A DNA stretch of 64,000 bases from Actinomycetota bacterium (GCA_016871395.1 VFYV01000001.1:1-64000), one strand, 5' to 3'; shown: positions 19,194 through 28,515, counted from the stretch's first letter. Translations and numbers: made by a program. Notes: generated by a model not told the origin, from the letters alone.

Positions 19194-21077
19194 GTGGTGG
19201 CGCGTCCCGACCCCGGATCGATCCCCGAGCAACCGGGTTCGTACCAATTCAAGGACGAGTTGGGGCGAGTGATCTACGTCGGAAAGGCATCGAATCTTCG
19301 TCAACGACTGAGCAACTATTTCCAGGATCCGGCGCACTTGCATCCGAGGACCGCTCAGATGGTGGCGACGGCGACCGCCGTGGAGTGGGTGTCGGTTCGC
19401 AACGAGGTCGAGGCCCTGATCCTCGAGTATTCGCTCATCAAACAACACCGGCCGCGGTTCAACGTTCGTCTGCGTGACGACAAGAGTTACCCGTTCCTCG
19501 CTGTGACGATGGACGAGCAATGGCCCCGAGCAGTCGTCATGAGGGGGGCGAAGAAGCGGGGCATTCGTTATTTCGGACCGTACCCACACGCCTACGCGAT
19601 CCGCGAGACCCTCGACCTTCTCCTGCGCACGTTTCCGGTACGAACGTGCAGCGCCGGGAAATTCGGTCAGCACCAGCGACTTGGTCGCCCGTGCCTGCTG
19701 TTCCACATCGAGAAATGCAGCGGTCCGTGCGTCGCAGAGGTGGACGCCGATCGCTACGCGTCGATGGTCGAAGAGTTGTGTGCCTTCCTGGACGGCGACA
19801 CCGATGAGATCGTCCGGCGTCTGCAGACGGACATGGACGCGGCGTCCAAGGCCCTGGAGTTCGAGCGAGCGGCCCGGTTGCGGGATCGGTTGTCCGCGGT
19901 GGCCAAAGCGATCGAGAAGCAGCAGATCGTCGGGGAGCGGTCCGAGGACATCGACGTGATCGGCGTCGCGCAAGACGAGTTGGAGGCCGCGGTTCAGGTC
20001 TTCTTCGTGCGCAAGGGGCGAGTGGTCGGCCGCAAGGGCTTCATCATGGACAAGGTCGAGCAACTCGGAAACGAGGGGTTGATGGACCGCATTGTGGAGG
20101 GTCTGTACGGCGAGGATCCTCCGCTGGGTGTTCCGAAGATGATCCTGGTCGCGGTTCGGCCAGCGTCGGCGGTAACGCTGGAGGATTGGCTGTCGACCGA
20201 ACGTGGCAGTCGTGTCGAGATACGGGTGCCCGCCCGCGGCGACAAGCGGGACCTGTTGGAAATGGTCGACCGGAACGCCCGAGAGGATTTTCACCGGCAT
20301 CGTCTGAGGAGATCGAGCGATCACAACAGCCGAAGTCGCGCCCTGAGCGAGTTGCAGGATTTGTTGGGTCTGCCCGAGGCGCCTCTGCGCATCGAATGCT
20401 ACGACATGGCCCATTTGCAAGGAACTGATTACGTCGGGTCGATGGTGGTACTGGAGGACGGGCTTCCCGCCAAACGCGAGTATCGGCGATTCCGCGTGAA
20501 AGAGGTGCCGGGAAACGATGACTTCGCGGCGATGGAAGAGGTGCTCACCCGTCGATTGAAGGCGTATCTGGACGAGCGGGACGAGGCACTGGTCGTCGAG
20601 TCCGACGAGGCTCGTCGACGGCCGCGCAAGTTCGCGTATCCGCCGCAGTTGCTCTTGGTCGACGGCGGCAAAGGCCAATTGGCGGTGGCGGAGCGTGTGG
20701 TTCGGTCCCTCGGTCTCGAGTCAGAGATCCCGGTTGCCTCGTTGGCGAAACGATTCGAGGAGGTGTTCGTCCCCGGTCGACCGGAGCCCGTGGACGTGCC
20801 CCGGGGAAGCGAAGCTTTGTTCATGCTGCAACGCATCCGGGACGAGGCGCACCGATTCGCGAACACCTTCCATCGTGAAGTGCGGGCGAAACGTATGGTC
20901 GCCAGCGCTCTCGACGGCATCGACGGTCTGGGTGAGGCTCGCAAGCAGAAGTTGATCAAGACGTTCGGTGGGGTCAACGCGGTGAAAAGGGCCTCGCTGG
21001 AGGAACTCTCGGCGCTTTCGTGGTTGCCCGAGGCCGTCGCCCGCGCGATACACGCGAAATTCAACCCTGGTTCGTGA
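19194..21077 (+). CDS. uvrC: Excinuclease ABC subunit C
   Basis: A 627-residue dual nuclease that cuts both sides of the lesion bound by UvrB. The N-terminal GIY-YIG domain (PGSYQFKDELGRVIYVGKA) makes the 3' cut. A UVR motif that meets UvrB lies at about residues 200-235. The RNase-H-like domain that makes the 5' cut begins near IECYDMAHLQGTDYVGSMV and includes LLLVDGGKGQL. A helix-hairpin-helix pair closes the protein (GLGEARKQKLIKTFGG). The start is GTG 19194, directly after uvrA. Confidence 0.96.
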   Translation: MVARPDPGSIPEQPGSYQFKDELGRVIYVGKASNLRQRLSNYFQDPAHLHPRTAQMVATATAVEWVSVRNEVEALILEYSLIKQHRPRFNVRLRDDKSYPFLAVTMDEQWPRAVVMRGAKKRGIRYFGPYPHAYAIRETLDLLLRTFPVRTCSAGKFGQHQRLGRPCLLFHIEKCSGPCVAEVDADRYASMVEELCAFLDGDTDEIVRRLQTDMDAASKALEFERAARLRDRLSAVAKAIEKQQIVGERSEDIDVIGVAQDELEAAVQVFFVRKGRVVGRKGFIMDKVEQLGNEGLMDRIVEGLYGEDPPLGVPKMILVAVRPASAVTLEDWLSTERGSRVEIRVPARGDKRDLLEMVDRNAREDFHRHRLRRSSDHNSRSRALSELQDLLGLPEAPLRIECYDMAHLQGTDYVGSMVVLEDGLPAKREYRRFRVKEVPGNDDFAAMEEVLTRRLKAYLDERDEALVVESDEARRRPRKFAYPPQLLLVDGGKGQLAVAERVVRSLGLESEIPVASLAKRFEEVFVPGRPEPVDVPRGSEALFMLQRIRDEAHRFANTFHREVRAKRMVASALDGIDGLGEARKQKLIKTFGGVNAVKRASLEELSALSWLPEAVARAIHAKFNPGS

Positions 21078-21098
21078 CGTCGGACCAGGGGACCGGAA

Positions 21099-22019
21099 TC
21101 ACGCGAACCGAGGTAGCACATTCTCGGCGAAACGCTGGTACATCTCGCGGCGAGCTTCGGGTGTCGACCCGAGCGTGAAATCGGGAATGATCACCTCGTC
21201 GAATCCGGCGTCGATGTAGCCCTCGATTCGCTCGCCGATCCGGTCGAGGCTGCCGATGACCGCCCGATCGACGGGCGCGGTGCGGGCCAACCGCTCGGCC
21301 TTGCCCGGATCATCGACGACGAAGAACATTGCCTGTACCGAACAACGAATCGTTCGGGGATCACGACCGATCCTCTCGCAGGCGTGGTGCAGAACCGCGA
21401 TGCGCTCGGACGCCGTCTCCGGTGTCCCCCAGGTGTTCCATTCGTGAGCGTGGCGAGCGGTGATGGCGGTCATGCGCGGGCCGCCCGTTCCGACCAGGAT
21501 CGGAAGTGGGGTTTGAACGGGTTTGGGTTCGCACGGGGCATCGTCGAGGTGAAAATGACGACCGTGCACCGTCGTGCGCTGCGTGTTCAGAAGACGTGCG
21601 ATGATGCCGATGGCCTCCTCGAATCGGTCGACACGCTCGGCGGGTTCGAGCATGTCGACCCCGTACGCTCGGTGCTCGTTCACCTGCCAACCGGCGCCGA
21701 TGCCGAGGATCAGTCGGCCCGCCGAGATCTGATCGATCGACGCCGCACTGTTGGCGAGGATCGCCGGATGACGAAAAGTCGTCGGTGAGACGAGCGAGCC
21801 GATGCGGAGTCGCGTCGTGATGGCGGCGATGGCCGCGATCATGGACCAACACTCGTTCACCTGGCCTGCGACGGTGGTGCCGTCCTCGGTGTTGGGCATG
21901 AAGTGATCGGCGTACCAGATGCCGTGCCACGGGCCGGCGTCGGCTTCCGTGGCCAGGGTGCGCACCTCCGACCAGTCCCGTTGGGGTGACGGCCACACCG
22001 AGAATCGTATGTTGCGCAC
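21099..22019 (-). CDS. LLM-class F420-dependent oxidoreductase
   Basis: A 306-residue bacterial-luciferase-like TIM barrel. Characteristic segments are WYADHFMPN, the strand IGSLVSPTTFRHPAILAN, GRLILGIGAGWQ and PILVGTGGPRM. Actinobacterial members use deazaflavin F420 or FMN to oxidise or reduce small organic molecules; which one and the substrate are not known here. The start is GTG 22019 with TAACCT six bases upstream, so it is probably leaderless. It diverges from a methyltransferase gene with only 33 bases between the two starts. Confidence 0.85.
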   Translation of the reverse strand: MRNIRFSVWPSPQRDWSEVRTLATEADAGPWHGIWYADHFMPNTEDGTTVAGQVNECWSMIAAIAAITTRLRIGSLVSPTTFRHPAILANSAASIDQISAGRLILGIGAGWQVNEHRAYGVDMLEPAERVDRFEEAIGIIARLLNTQRTTVHGRHFHLDDAPCEPKPVQTPLPILVGTGGPRMTAITARHAHEWNTWGTPETASERIAVLHHACERIGRDPRTIRCSVQAMFFVVDDPGKAERLARTAPVDRAVIGSLDRIGERIEGYIDAGFDEVIIPDFTLGSTPEARREMYQRFAENVLPRFA

Positions 22020-22052
22020 GCGGGAAGGTTAGCGAGCACCTAGCCTCACCTC
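22020..22052. promoter_or_regulatory. 33-bp divergent leaderless promoter pair
   Basis: The whole space between two divergent start codons holds TAACCT (minus strand, 22026-22031, six bases from GTG 22019) and TAGCCT (plus strand, 22041-22046, six bases from GTG 22053). Any -35 contact for each would have to lie in or next to the other gene's first codons. Confidence 0.45.
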
Positions 22053-22796
22053 GTGTCCGATGGCTCAGGCGCTCCCGAGGATCTCTGGGAGGCCAATGCG
22101 AAGTGGTGGATCGATTCTTTCACCGATGGAGTCGACGCGGAGTACGAAGAGCAGATCCTGCCCCTCGCAGCCGAGGAGATGGCCGGTGCGACCCGGCTGT
22201 TGGACATCGGGTGCGGCGAAGGACAAGTGGCGCGTCTGGCCAAGCGGATCGGTACCGAGTTGGTCGTTGGCATCGATCCGACGTGGAATCAGATCCAAAT
22301 CGCGTCGAGTCGCGCGGGAGGGATCCACGTGGCCCGAGCCGGAGCCGACGGCTTACCCTTCGGCGACGAGACATTCGATGTGGTGGTCGCATGTCTGGTC
22401 TTCGAGCACATCAGGGAGGTCGACCGGGCCATCACCGAGGTGGCTCGGGTGCTGCGTCGAGGCGGAAGGTTCTGTCTCTTCCTCAATCATCCCTTGCTCC
22501 AGACGCCCGGTAGTGGCTGGATCGACGATCGAGTTCTCGAACCACCGGAGCAGTACTGGAGGATCGGCCCCTACCTCGTGGAGGAGGAGTCGATCGAGGA
22601 GGTGGAAAAAGACATTTTCATTCCGTTCATCCACCGGCCCCTCAGCCGCTACCTGAACGCTCTGATCGCCAACGGACTGCTCTTGCATCGCATCAGCGAG
22701 CCGGCACCCCCGGCCGGTTTTTTGGCTCGAGCCGCCGAGTACGAGGCGGCGTCCACGATCCCGCGCTTGTTGTATCTACGTACGGTGAGGGTCTGA
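22053..22796 (+). CDS. Class I SAM-dependent methyltransferase
   Basis: A 247-residue methyltransferase with motif I LLDIGCGEGQVARLA at about residues 49-63, the acidic motif II in VVGIDPT, FDVVVACLVFEHI, and the ALxxxGR-like VLRRGGRFCLFLNHP. This pattern belongs to the UbiE/Coq5-like Methyltransf_11 group. The substrate is unknown. GTG 22053 fits TAGCCT six bases upstream. An LLM-family gene follows 12 bases later and then rapZ. Confidence 0.82.
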   Translation: MSDGSGAPEDLWEANAKWWIDSFTDGVDAEYEEQILPLAAEEMAGATRLLDIGCGEGQVARLAKRIGTELVVGIDPTWNQIQIASSRAGGIHVARAGADGLPFGDETFDVVVACLVFEHIREVDRAITEVARVLRRGGRFCLFLNHPLLQTPGSGWIDDRVLEPPEQYWRIGPYLVEEESIEEVEKDIFIPFIHRPLSRYLNALIANGLLLHRISEPAPPAGFLARAAEYEAASTIPRLLYLRTVRV

Positions 22797-22808
22797 GAGG
22801 TCGCCGAA

Positions 22809-23564
22809 TTGACGAAGGTCGGAGTGCAGTTCCAGACCCATGATGTGGAGCCGGCGCGCTTCGTGTCGGTCGCCCGCGAGGCGGCCGAGCTCGGAGTCGA
22901 TGGAGTCTTTCTGTGGGATCACATGATCCCGTTCGTCGGTTCGCCCGACGATTCGGCCTGGGAGACGTGGAGCCTTTTGGGAGCCATGGCTGGCGCTACA
23001 CCGGCACTCGGCGTGGACCTGGGTGTCTTGGTGTCGCCACTCTCGTTTCGACATCCCCAGATTCTGGCTCGTAGCGCCGCCACGGTGGCGCGCCTCGCGG
23101 ATCGTCGATTCGTGTTGGGAGTTGGGGCGGGTGGCTTCGTCCACGACGATCGCCTTTTCGACGATCAGCGATCGCTGGCCCAACGCATGTCCGAGTTCGG
23201 TCGTCGTCTGGCGACGCTTCGCGAGGTCGTCGACGATCAGAACCGTCGTCATGGCGTCGACATCAGGATTTGGGTCGGGGGAGATGGGCCGAACGTCACG
23301 ATTCCCTTGGCGGCGCGTTGGGCCGATGGTTGGAGTGGTTTTGCTCCCTACGAACGTTGGCGGACCCGAAAGGAACTGTTGGAGGCCCACGAGACACGGC
23401 CCGCCTTGGAGATCAGTGTTCTGTTGACCCCGCGCGACGCGTCGTCCGACGACGAGATCTGGCGGGCGTCGGGAGCCGACTGGCTGATCCGGAGTCTTCG
23501 TCCCGACGGGCTGGGCGGTTTCGATCTCGATCCCATACGGCATCTCGTCGCTGCTGCTCGCTAG
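22809..23564 (+). CDS. LLM-class flavin/F420 oxidoreductase
   Basis: A 251-residue luciferase-like protein, shorter than the usual 300-350. It has FLWDHMIPF, LGVLVSPLSFRHPQILARSA and RRFVLGVGAGGF, while the C-terminal part of the barrel (WVGGDGPN onward) is compact. The likely start is TTG 22809 with an AGAGG sequence eight bases upstream. Cofactor and substrate are not determined. It lies between a methyltransferase and rapZ, and its stop codon TAG forms part of the putative rapZ -10 box. Confidence 0.8.
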   Translation: MTKVGVQFQTHDVEPARFVSVAREAAELGVDGVFLWDHMIPFVGSPDDSAWETWSLLGAMAGATPALGVDLGVLVSPLSFRHPQILARSAATVARLADRRFVLGVGAGGFVHDDRLFDDQRSLAQRMSEFGRRLATLREVVDDQNRRHGVDIRIWVGGDGPNVTIPLAARWADGWSGFAPYERWRTRKELLEAHETRPALEISVLLTPRDASSDDEIWRASGADWLIRSLRPDGLGGFDLDPIRHLVAAAR

Positions 23565-23567
23565 TTT
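23562..23567 (+). promoter_or_regulatory. -10 element of leaderless rapZ promoter
   Basis: TAGTTT ends six bases before ATG 23574. Its first three bases are the stop codon of the preceding gene. Confidence 0.4.
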
Positions 23568-23573
23568 CTGCTC

Positions 23574-24416
23574 ATGGCCGACGTTCTCGTGATCACCGGG
23601 CTTTCGGGGGCCGGACGTTCGGCCACCGCCGCCGTTTTGGAGGATCTCGGCTGGTACGTGGTCGACAACCTGCCGACTTCTCTCGTGGACACCATCGTCG
23701 AGTTGGCCAGTGCTCCTGGATCGGGCATCGAGCGTCTCGCCCTCGTCGCGGGTCGTCAACATCTCGAACTGATGCCCAAGGTCGCCCGTATGCGCGTCGA
23801 GGGGCATCGGGTCCGCGTGGTGTACCTGGACGCATCCACCCGCGAGTTGGTGAAACGTTACGAGGCGTCGCGTCGCCGTCATCCTTTGTCGAGCGAGGCC
23901 GACGGTCTCGTGGAGTCGATCGAGATGGAGCGGGACCTGTTGGAGCCTATGAAGGTCGATTGCGACCTCGTGATCGACACGACCGAGTTGAACACGAATC
24001 AGCTCAAAACGAAGTTGCTCGGTCTGTTCGATGACGTGCGCGAACACCTCCAGATCACCGTCGAGTCCTTCGGCTTCAAGCACGGACTTCCGCTCGACGC
24101 CGACATCGTTCTCGACGCCCGCTTCCTGCCCAATCCTCATTGGGACGAGAAGTTGCGTCCGCAGTCGGGCCTCGACGGGTCGGTGCGGGACTTCGTTCTC
24201 GGACAAGCCGAGGCCGAGGTCTTCGTGACCAAACTCGTGGATCTGCTGGGGACGATCGTCCCGTTGTACGCGGCCGAGGGTAAGAGCTATCTGACGATCG
24301 CCGTCGGGTGTACCGGCGGACGACATCGATCAGTGGTCATCGCCAACGAGGTCGCCGAGCGGATGAGAACCTCGGGCCAGCCGGTTCGTGTGGGGCATCG
24401 GGACATCGATCGCTGA
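23574..24416 (+). CDS. rapZ: RapZ/YvcJ-family nucleotide-binding protein
   Basis: 280 residues with a P-loop GLSGAGRSA at about residues 9-17, in which arginine replaces the usual Walker lysine, as I recall for other actinobacterial members. EDLGWYVVDNLP follows. The C-terminal domain ends in the family signature VGCTGGRHRSVVIANEVA. Enterobacterial RapZ is an RNA adaptor for RNase E that responds to glucosamine-6-phosphate; the actinobacterial role is not settled. Usually yvcK and whiA come next, but here gap follows directly. Confidence 0.9.
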   Translation: MADVLVITGLSGAGRSATAAVLEDLGWYVVDNLPTSLVDTIVELASAPGSGIERLALVAGRQHLELMPKVARMRVEGHRVRVVYLDASTRELVKRYEASRRRHPLSSEADGLVESIEMERDLLEPMKVDCDLVIDTTELNTNQLKTKLLGLFDDVREHLQITVESFGFKHGLPLDADIVLDARFLPNPHWDEKLRPQSGLDGSVRDFVLGQAEAEVFVTKLVDLLGTIVPLYAAEGKSYLTIAVGCTGGRHRSVVIANEVAERMRTSGQPVRVGHRDIDR

Positions 24417-24480
24417 GTCACGGTCATGTTGCCGAGGGCATCACGACCTGCGAGAAACGGTTCGGTGGGTCTTTTGCGAC

Positions 24481-24524
24481 TAGTTTTGAGAGGCGTCGCC
24501 TGCCGATGGCGACCATGGAAAGGA
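24481..24524 (+). promoter_or_regulatory. gap promoter candidate and Shine-Dalgarno
   Basis: TAGTTT at 24481-24486 is a -10 candidate that would give a leader of about 37 bases. AAAGGA at 24519-24524 is a good ribosome binding site five bases before ATG 24530. It selects that ATG among four closely spaced in-frame ATGs (24506, 24515, 24524, 24530). No clear -35 is seen. Confidence 0.5.
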
Positions 24525-24529
24525 TGATC

Positions 24530-25561
24530 ATGAGCCCCTCTCGGACCGTTCGCGTCGGAATCAACGGCTTCGGACGAATCGGGCGAAACTTCTTTCGAGC
24601 GGTTCGCCAGCGTGCAGCGAAGATCGAGATCGTGGCGGTCAACGACCTCGGCTCTCTCGACACGATGGTGCATCTGCTGAAGTACGACTCGGTCTTGGGG
24701 AAGATGGCCGGCACCGTGAAGGCCGTCAAGAACGGCATCAGTGTCGACGGCCAGGTTCTTCGCGTGTTGAGCGAACGGGATCCCAAGGCGCTCCCATGGG
24801 GAGAGCTCGGTGTCGACGTGGTGATCGAGAGCACCGGCATCTTCACCAAGCGCGATACAGCCGCCTATCACCTCGAGGGTGGTGCTCCCCTGGTGATCGT
24901 GTCGGCACCGTGCGACAACGCCGACGCCACCTTCGTGTACGGGGTCAACCACAAGGATTTCGATTTCAAGAATCACAAGGTGATCTCCAATGCCAGCTGC
25001 ACCACCAATTGCTTCGTTCCGTTGGTGAAGGTTCTCGACGACGAATTCGGCGTCGAGCAAGGCTTGATGCAGACCGTTCACGCGTACACCGGCGATCAGA
25101 TGCTCGTGGACGGTCCGCACAAAGATCTACGGCGGGCCCGAGGTGCGGCCATCAACATCGTCCCCACCAGCACCGGAGCAGCCCGGGCGACGAGCCTCGT
25201 TCTGGCCAGCATGAGGGGCAAACTTGACGGAACCTCGTTGCGGGTTCCGATCCCGACGGGCTCCATCGTCGACTTCACGGCGAATCTCGAGAAATCGGCC
25301 TCCGTCGAGCAGATCAATGCCGCGTTCAAGAAGGCGGCCTCGGGACCGTTGAAGGGGATCTTGGCCTACACCGAGGACCCCATCGTTTCGAGTGACATCG
25401 TCGGTGACCCGCACAGCAGTGTTTTCGACGCGGGTCTGACCGCGAGCATGGGCAAGATGGTCAAGGTGCTGGCGTGGTACGACAACGAGTGGGGTTACAG
25501 CAACCGGCTCGTGGACACCACGTTGTACGCCGGATCCAAGGTTCCCGCCAAGCGTCGCTGA
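24530..25561 (+). CDS. gap: Glyceraldehyde-3-phosphate dehydrogenase
   Basis: A 343-residue glycolytic enzyme that oxidises glyceraldehyde 3-phosphate with NAD and phosphate. The N-terminal Rossmann motif is GINGFGRIGRNFFRA. The catalytic cysteine is in SNASCTTNC and the histidine in QTVHAYTGDQ. WYDNEWGYSNR near the C-terminus is also typical. The start is chosen from the Shine-Dalgarno sequence. pgk begins four bases after the stop and tpiA overlaps pgk, so the three form one operon for lower glycolysis. Confidence 0.96.
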   Translation: MSPSRTVRVGINGFGRIGRNFFRAVRQRAAKIEIVAVNDLGSLDTMVHLLKYDSVLGKMAGTVKAVKNGISVDGQVLRVLSERDPKALPWGELGVDVVIESTGIFTKRDTAAYHLEGGAPLVIVSAPCDNADATFVYGVNHKDFDFKNHKVISNASCTTNCFVPLVKVLDDEFGVEQGLMQTVHAYTGDQMLVDGPHKDLRRARGAAINIVPTSTGAARATSLVLASMRGKLDGTSLRVPIPTGSIVDFTANLEKSASVEQINAAFKKAASGPLKGILAYTEDPIVSSDIVGDPHSSVFDAGLTASMGKMVKVLAWYDNEWGYSNRLVDTTLYAGSKVPAKRR

Positions 25562-25565
25562 ACCG

Positions 25566-26690
25566 ATGATCGATGGTATTCCCACGCTCGAGGATTTGGG
25601 CGACGTCGCCGGCAAGCGGGTGCTTGTTCGTACGGACTTCAACGTTCCGATGGAGACGACCGCGGACGGCGGTCGACGTATCACCGACGACTTCCGGGTT
25701 CGTGCGGCGTTGCCGACGATCGAGTGGTTGACAGAACGTGGGGCGACTGTCGTGTGCGCCAGCCACTTGGGCCGTCCCAAGGGCAAGCCGGAAGAGAAGT
25801 ACTCCTTGGCTCCGGTTCGCGATCTGTTGGAGACCCTCGCCCCCGGCGTGGAACTGTTGGAGAACCTGCGTTTCGATGCCGGCGAGGAGGGCAACGACCC
25901 TGACTTCGTCGCCCGTCTCGTGGAGGGGGTCGACATCTACGTCGACGATGCGTTCGGGGCGGCCCATCGGGCTCATGCCTCGATCGTGGGTCCGCCTCGA
26001 ACCCTTCCCTCCGCCATGGGGCGGCTCCTCGAGCGCGAGGTGGACGTGTTGTCCAATCTGCGCAAGAACCCGCGACATCCTTTCGTCGCGGTGTTGGGTG
26101 GATCCAAGATCTCCGACAAGTTGGGGGTAGTCGAGGCCCTGCTCGAGTCGGTTGATGCGCTCGTGATCGGTGGGGCCATGTGTTTCACGTTCCTGGCGGC
26201 GCAAGGCCACCCCATCGGCGATTCCCTGTTTGAATCCGATCAGGTGGACACGTGCAAGCGTTTGCTACAGCGGGGCAAGGACATCCACCTTCCCGAGGAC
26301 ATCGTCGGTCTGGACGCCGATGGCAACTACTCGACCTATGGACGACGTCTGCCTCCGGGCGCCAAGGGCTTCGACATCGGCCCCGGGTCGGCGGCGGCGT
26401 TCAGCGACATCATCATGGAGGCCCGCACCGTCTTCTGGAACGGCCCGATGGGCATGTTCGAGGACGAACGTTTCGCCAAGGGCACCCGAACGGTGGCCCA
26501 GGCCATGGCCGACACCAAAGCCTTCACGGTCGTCGGTGGCGGCGACTCGGCCGCCGCGTTGGCGCAGTTCGGGCTCGAGGACGAGGTCGACCACGTGTCC
26601 ACCGGTGGTGGTGCGTCGTTGGAGTTGTTGGAGCTCGGGGACCTTCCGGGCCTGAAAGCGTTGAGAGAGGCCCCCAATGCCCGTGTCTAG
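25566..26690 (+). CDS. pgk: Phosphoglycerate kinase
   Basis: A two-domain kinase of 374 residues, slightly shorter than the usual 390-400, which transfers phosphate from 1,3-bisphosphoglycerate to ADP. The family segments are VLVRTDFNVPM, ASHLGRPKGKPE, the hinge region LGGSKISDKLGV, FWNGPMGMFE and VVGGGDSAAAL. The shortening seems spread over several loops, and no active-site block is missing. The end overlaps the tpiA start by 14 bases, indicating translational coupling. Confidence 0.95.
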   Translation: MIDGIPTLEDLGDVAGKRVLVRTDFNVPMETTADGGRRITDDFRVRAALPTIEWLTERGATVVCASHLGRPKGKPEEKYSLAPVRDLLETLAPGVELLENLRFDAGEEGNDPDFVARLVEGVDIYVDDAFGAAHRAHASIVGPPRTLPSAMGRLLEREVDVLSNLRKNPRHPFVAVLGGSKISDKLGVVEALLESVDALVIGGAMCFTFLAAQGHPIGDSLFESDQVDTCKRLLQRGKDIHLPEDIVGLDADGNYSTYGRRLPPGAKGFDIGPGSAAAFSDIIMEARTVFWNGPMGMFEDERFAKGTRTVAQAMADTKAFTVVGGGDSAAALAQFGLEDEVDHVSTGGGASLELLELGDLPGLKALREAPNARV

Positions 26691-27459
26691 TCGTCGCCCC
26701 CTGATCAGTGGCAACTGGAAGATGAACCTCAATCACTATGACGCCATCCAGTTGGTTCAGAAGTTGGGTTATCTCGTCACCAAGGACGATGTCGAACGGG
26801 TCGACGTTTCCCTGCATCCGCCGTTCACCGACATCCGAACCGTGCAGACCACCATCGAGAGTGATCGGCTTCCGTTCTTCCTCGGGGCACAGAACTGTCA
26901 CTCCGACGATTCAGGTGCGTTCACCGGGGAGGTGTCACCGGCGTTCCTGGCCAAGTTGAACGTCCGGTACGTGATCTGCGGTCACAGCGAACGACGACAG
27001 ATCTTCGGCGAGACCGACGCCTTCGTGGCGGCCAAGGTGGCCACGGTCGTCAAACACAAGATGACACCCATCGTGTGCGTGGGGGAGACTCGCGAACAAC
27101 GCGAGAGCGGACAGGCTCTCGAGATCGTGCGCGCGCAGCTGCTCGCTTCGCTGGAGGGCCGTCTCGACACCCAGTTCGGGGACATCGTGGTGGCCTACGA
27201 ACCCATCTGGGCCATCGGCACGGGTCTCACCGCCACGGCCGCCGACGCCCAGGAGGTGTGCGCTCACATTCGTCGGACCGTCACCGAAGCCTGGGGTGGG
27301 GACGCGGCCAACGCCGTGCGGGTGCAATATGGCGGATCGGTGAAGGCCGGCAACGTGGCCGAATTGATGGCCCAGCCCGACATCGACGGTGCCCTGGTCG
27401 GGGGTGCGAGCCTCGACGCCGACGAGTTCGCGCGGATCGTGCAGTATCCCACGGTGTGA
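26677..27459 (+). CDS. tpiA: Triosephosphate isomerase
   Basis: A 260-residue TIM barrel interconverting dihydroxyacetone phosphate and glyceraldehyde 3-phosphate. The active site is complete: lysine in GNWKMN, histidine in CGHSERRQ, glutamate in VAYEPIWAIGTG, and the phosphate-binding loop VQYGGSVKAGN. In most actinobacteria secG follows directly, but here a five-gene ABC importer lies between. Confidence 0.96.
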   Translation: MPVSSRRPLISGNWKMNLNHYDAIQLVQKLGYLVTKDDVERVDVSLHPPFTDIRTVQTTIESDRLPFFLGAQNCHSDDSGAFTGEVSPAFLAKLNVRYVICGHSERRQIFGETDAFVAAKVATVVKHKMTPIVCVGETREQRESGQALEIVRAQLLASLEGRLDTQFGDIVVAYEPIWAIGTGLTATAADAQEVCAHIRRTVTEAWGGDAANAVRVQYGGSVKAGNVAELMAQPDIDGALVGGASLDADEFARIVQYPTV

Positions 27460-27487
27460 CGTTCGTCGGGCCTCGCGACGTCCGACA

Positions 27488-27493
27488 TATGCT
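27488..27493 (+). promoter_or_regulatory. -10 element of leaderless dppC promoter
   Basis: TATGCT ends seven bases before ATG 27501. It suggests that the importer operon has its own promoter and does not depend on read-through from tpiA. Confidence 0.45.
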
Positions 27494-27500
27494 CTAGCCG

Positions 27501-28493
27501 ATGTCCGATTCGGCCAACGCTCCGGAACCCCCCGTCCCGTCTGTCGGTGCCCTTTCTTCGGAGGGCTTGTCCCCGTTCCGAATGGGCCTGGCCCGGGTGA
27601 AGCAGAACCGTGCGGCCAAGGCGGCCTTCTGGGTCGTCTCGTTCTACGTCTTCGTGGCGGTCTTCGCTCCGGTGCTGGTGCGAATCCTCAACATCGATCC
27701 CTATGCCCTCGATCGCGAGGCCATCAACGACTTCGGATTACCGGCTGGCCAATTGGGCGGTATCTCGTGGGATCACCCGTTCGGCGTCGAGCCGGGAACC
27801 GGTCGTGACATCCTCGGACGCCTCATGTACGGAGCGCGCATCTCGTTGCTCGTGGGCGCGATCGGCACACTGCTCACCACCGTGGTGGGAGTGACCCTGG
27901 GCATCGTGGCCGGCCTGCGGCGGGGATTCGTCGACGCATTGATCGGACGTCTCGGAGACGTGACCCTGGCCTTCCCGTCGTTGTTGTTGATCATCGCGCT
28001 GGCCAACCCGATGACCCAACGGCTCGAGTCGTGGGGGGTGCCGGCCGGTAACACCGCGAGGATCACGTACATCATGGCGGTGCTCACCTTGTTCGGATGG
28101 GTGTACATGGCGCGTCTCGTGCGGGGACAGGTCCTGTCGCTGCGGGAACGCGAGTTCGTGGAGGCCGCTCGTTCGTTCGGTGCCGGCACCGGCCATCTGG
28201 TCTTCAAGCAGTTGCTCCCCAACCTGTGGCCGCAGATCATCGTCTTCGTGTCGTTGAGCCTGCCCGGATACGTGGCCCTCGAGGCCACCCTGTCGTTTCT
28301 CGGGGTCGGCCTGCTGGCCCCGGCCGCGTCGTGGGGGATCATGCTCGGGGACTCGGTTCGTTATTACCGAGCCGCCCCGACCTACCTCTTCATCCCCGGG
28401 GTGACCCTGATGGTCCTGGTTCTGGCGTTCAACCTGCTCGGGGACGGTCTGCGCGATGCCTTCGACCCCCGAAGCGACCGTCAACAGCTCTGA
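27501..28493 (+). CDS. Peptide/nickel-type ABC transporter permease (DppC-like)
   Basis: 330 residues with an N-terminal cytoplasmic tail, a first membrane segment at about residues 40-60, a periplasmic-side loop, and five further segments in the BPD_transp_1 domain. The EAA loop that meets the ATPases reads EAARSFGAGTGHLVFKQLL. It would form the membrane channel with the DppB-like permease. The operon order is unusual in that this permease precedes the binding protein gene. Confidence 0.9.
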   Translation: MSDSANAPEPPVPSVGALSSEGLSPFRMGLARVKQNRAAKAAFWVVSFYVFVAVFAPVLVRILNIDPYALDREAINDFGLPAGQLGGISWDHPFGVEPGTGRDILGRLMYGARISLLVGAIGTLLTTVVGVTLGIVAGLRRGFVDALIGRLGDVTLAFPSLLLIIALANPMTQRLESWGVPAGNTARITYIMAVLTLFGWVYMARLVRGQVLSLREREFVEAARSFGAGTGHLVFKQLLPNLWPQIIVFVSLSLPGYVALEATLSFLGVGLLAPAASWGIMLGDSVRYYRAAPTYLFIPGVTLMVLVLAFNLLGDGLRDAFDPRSDRQQL

Positions 28494-28515
28494 CGAGGGT
28501 TCCTGATCGGGGCGA

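Noticed and set aside
18996-20678. 560-codon open frame antisense to uvrC
   Set aside because: It is the mirror of a strongly conserved gene in GC-rich DNA and shows no domain pattern.
22776-24326. 516-codon open frame antisense to the LLM gene and rapZ
   Set aside because: It spans two real genes on the other strand and has no domain.
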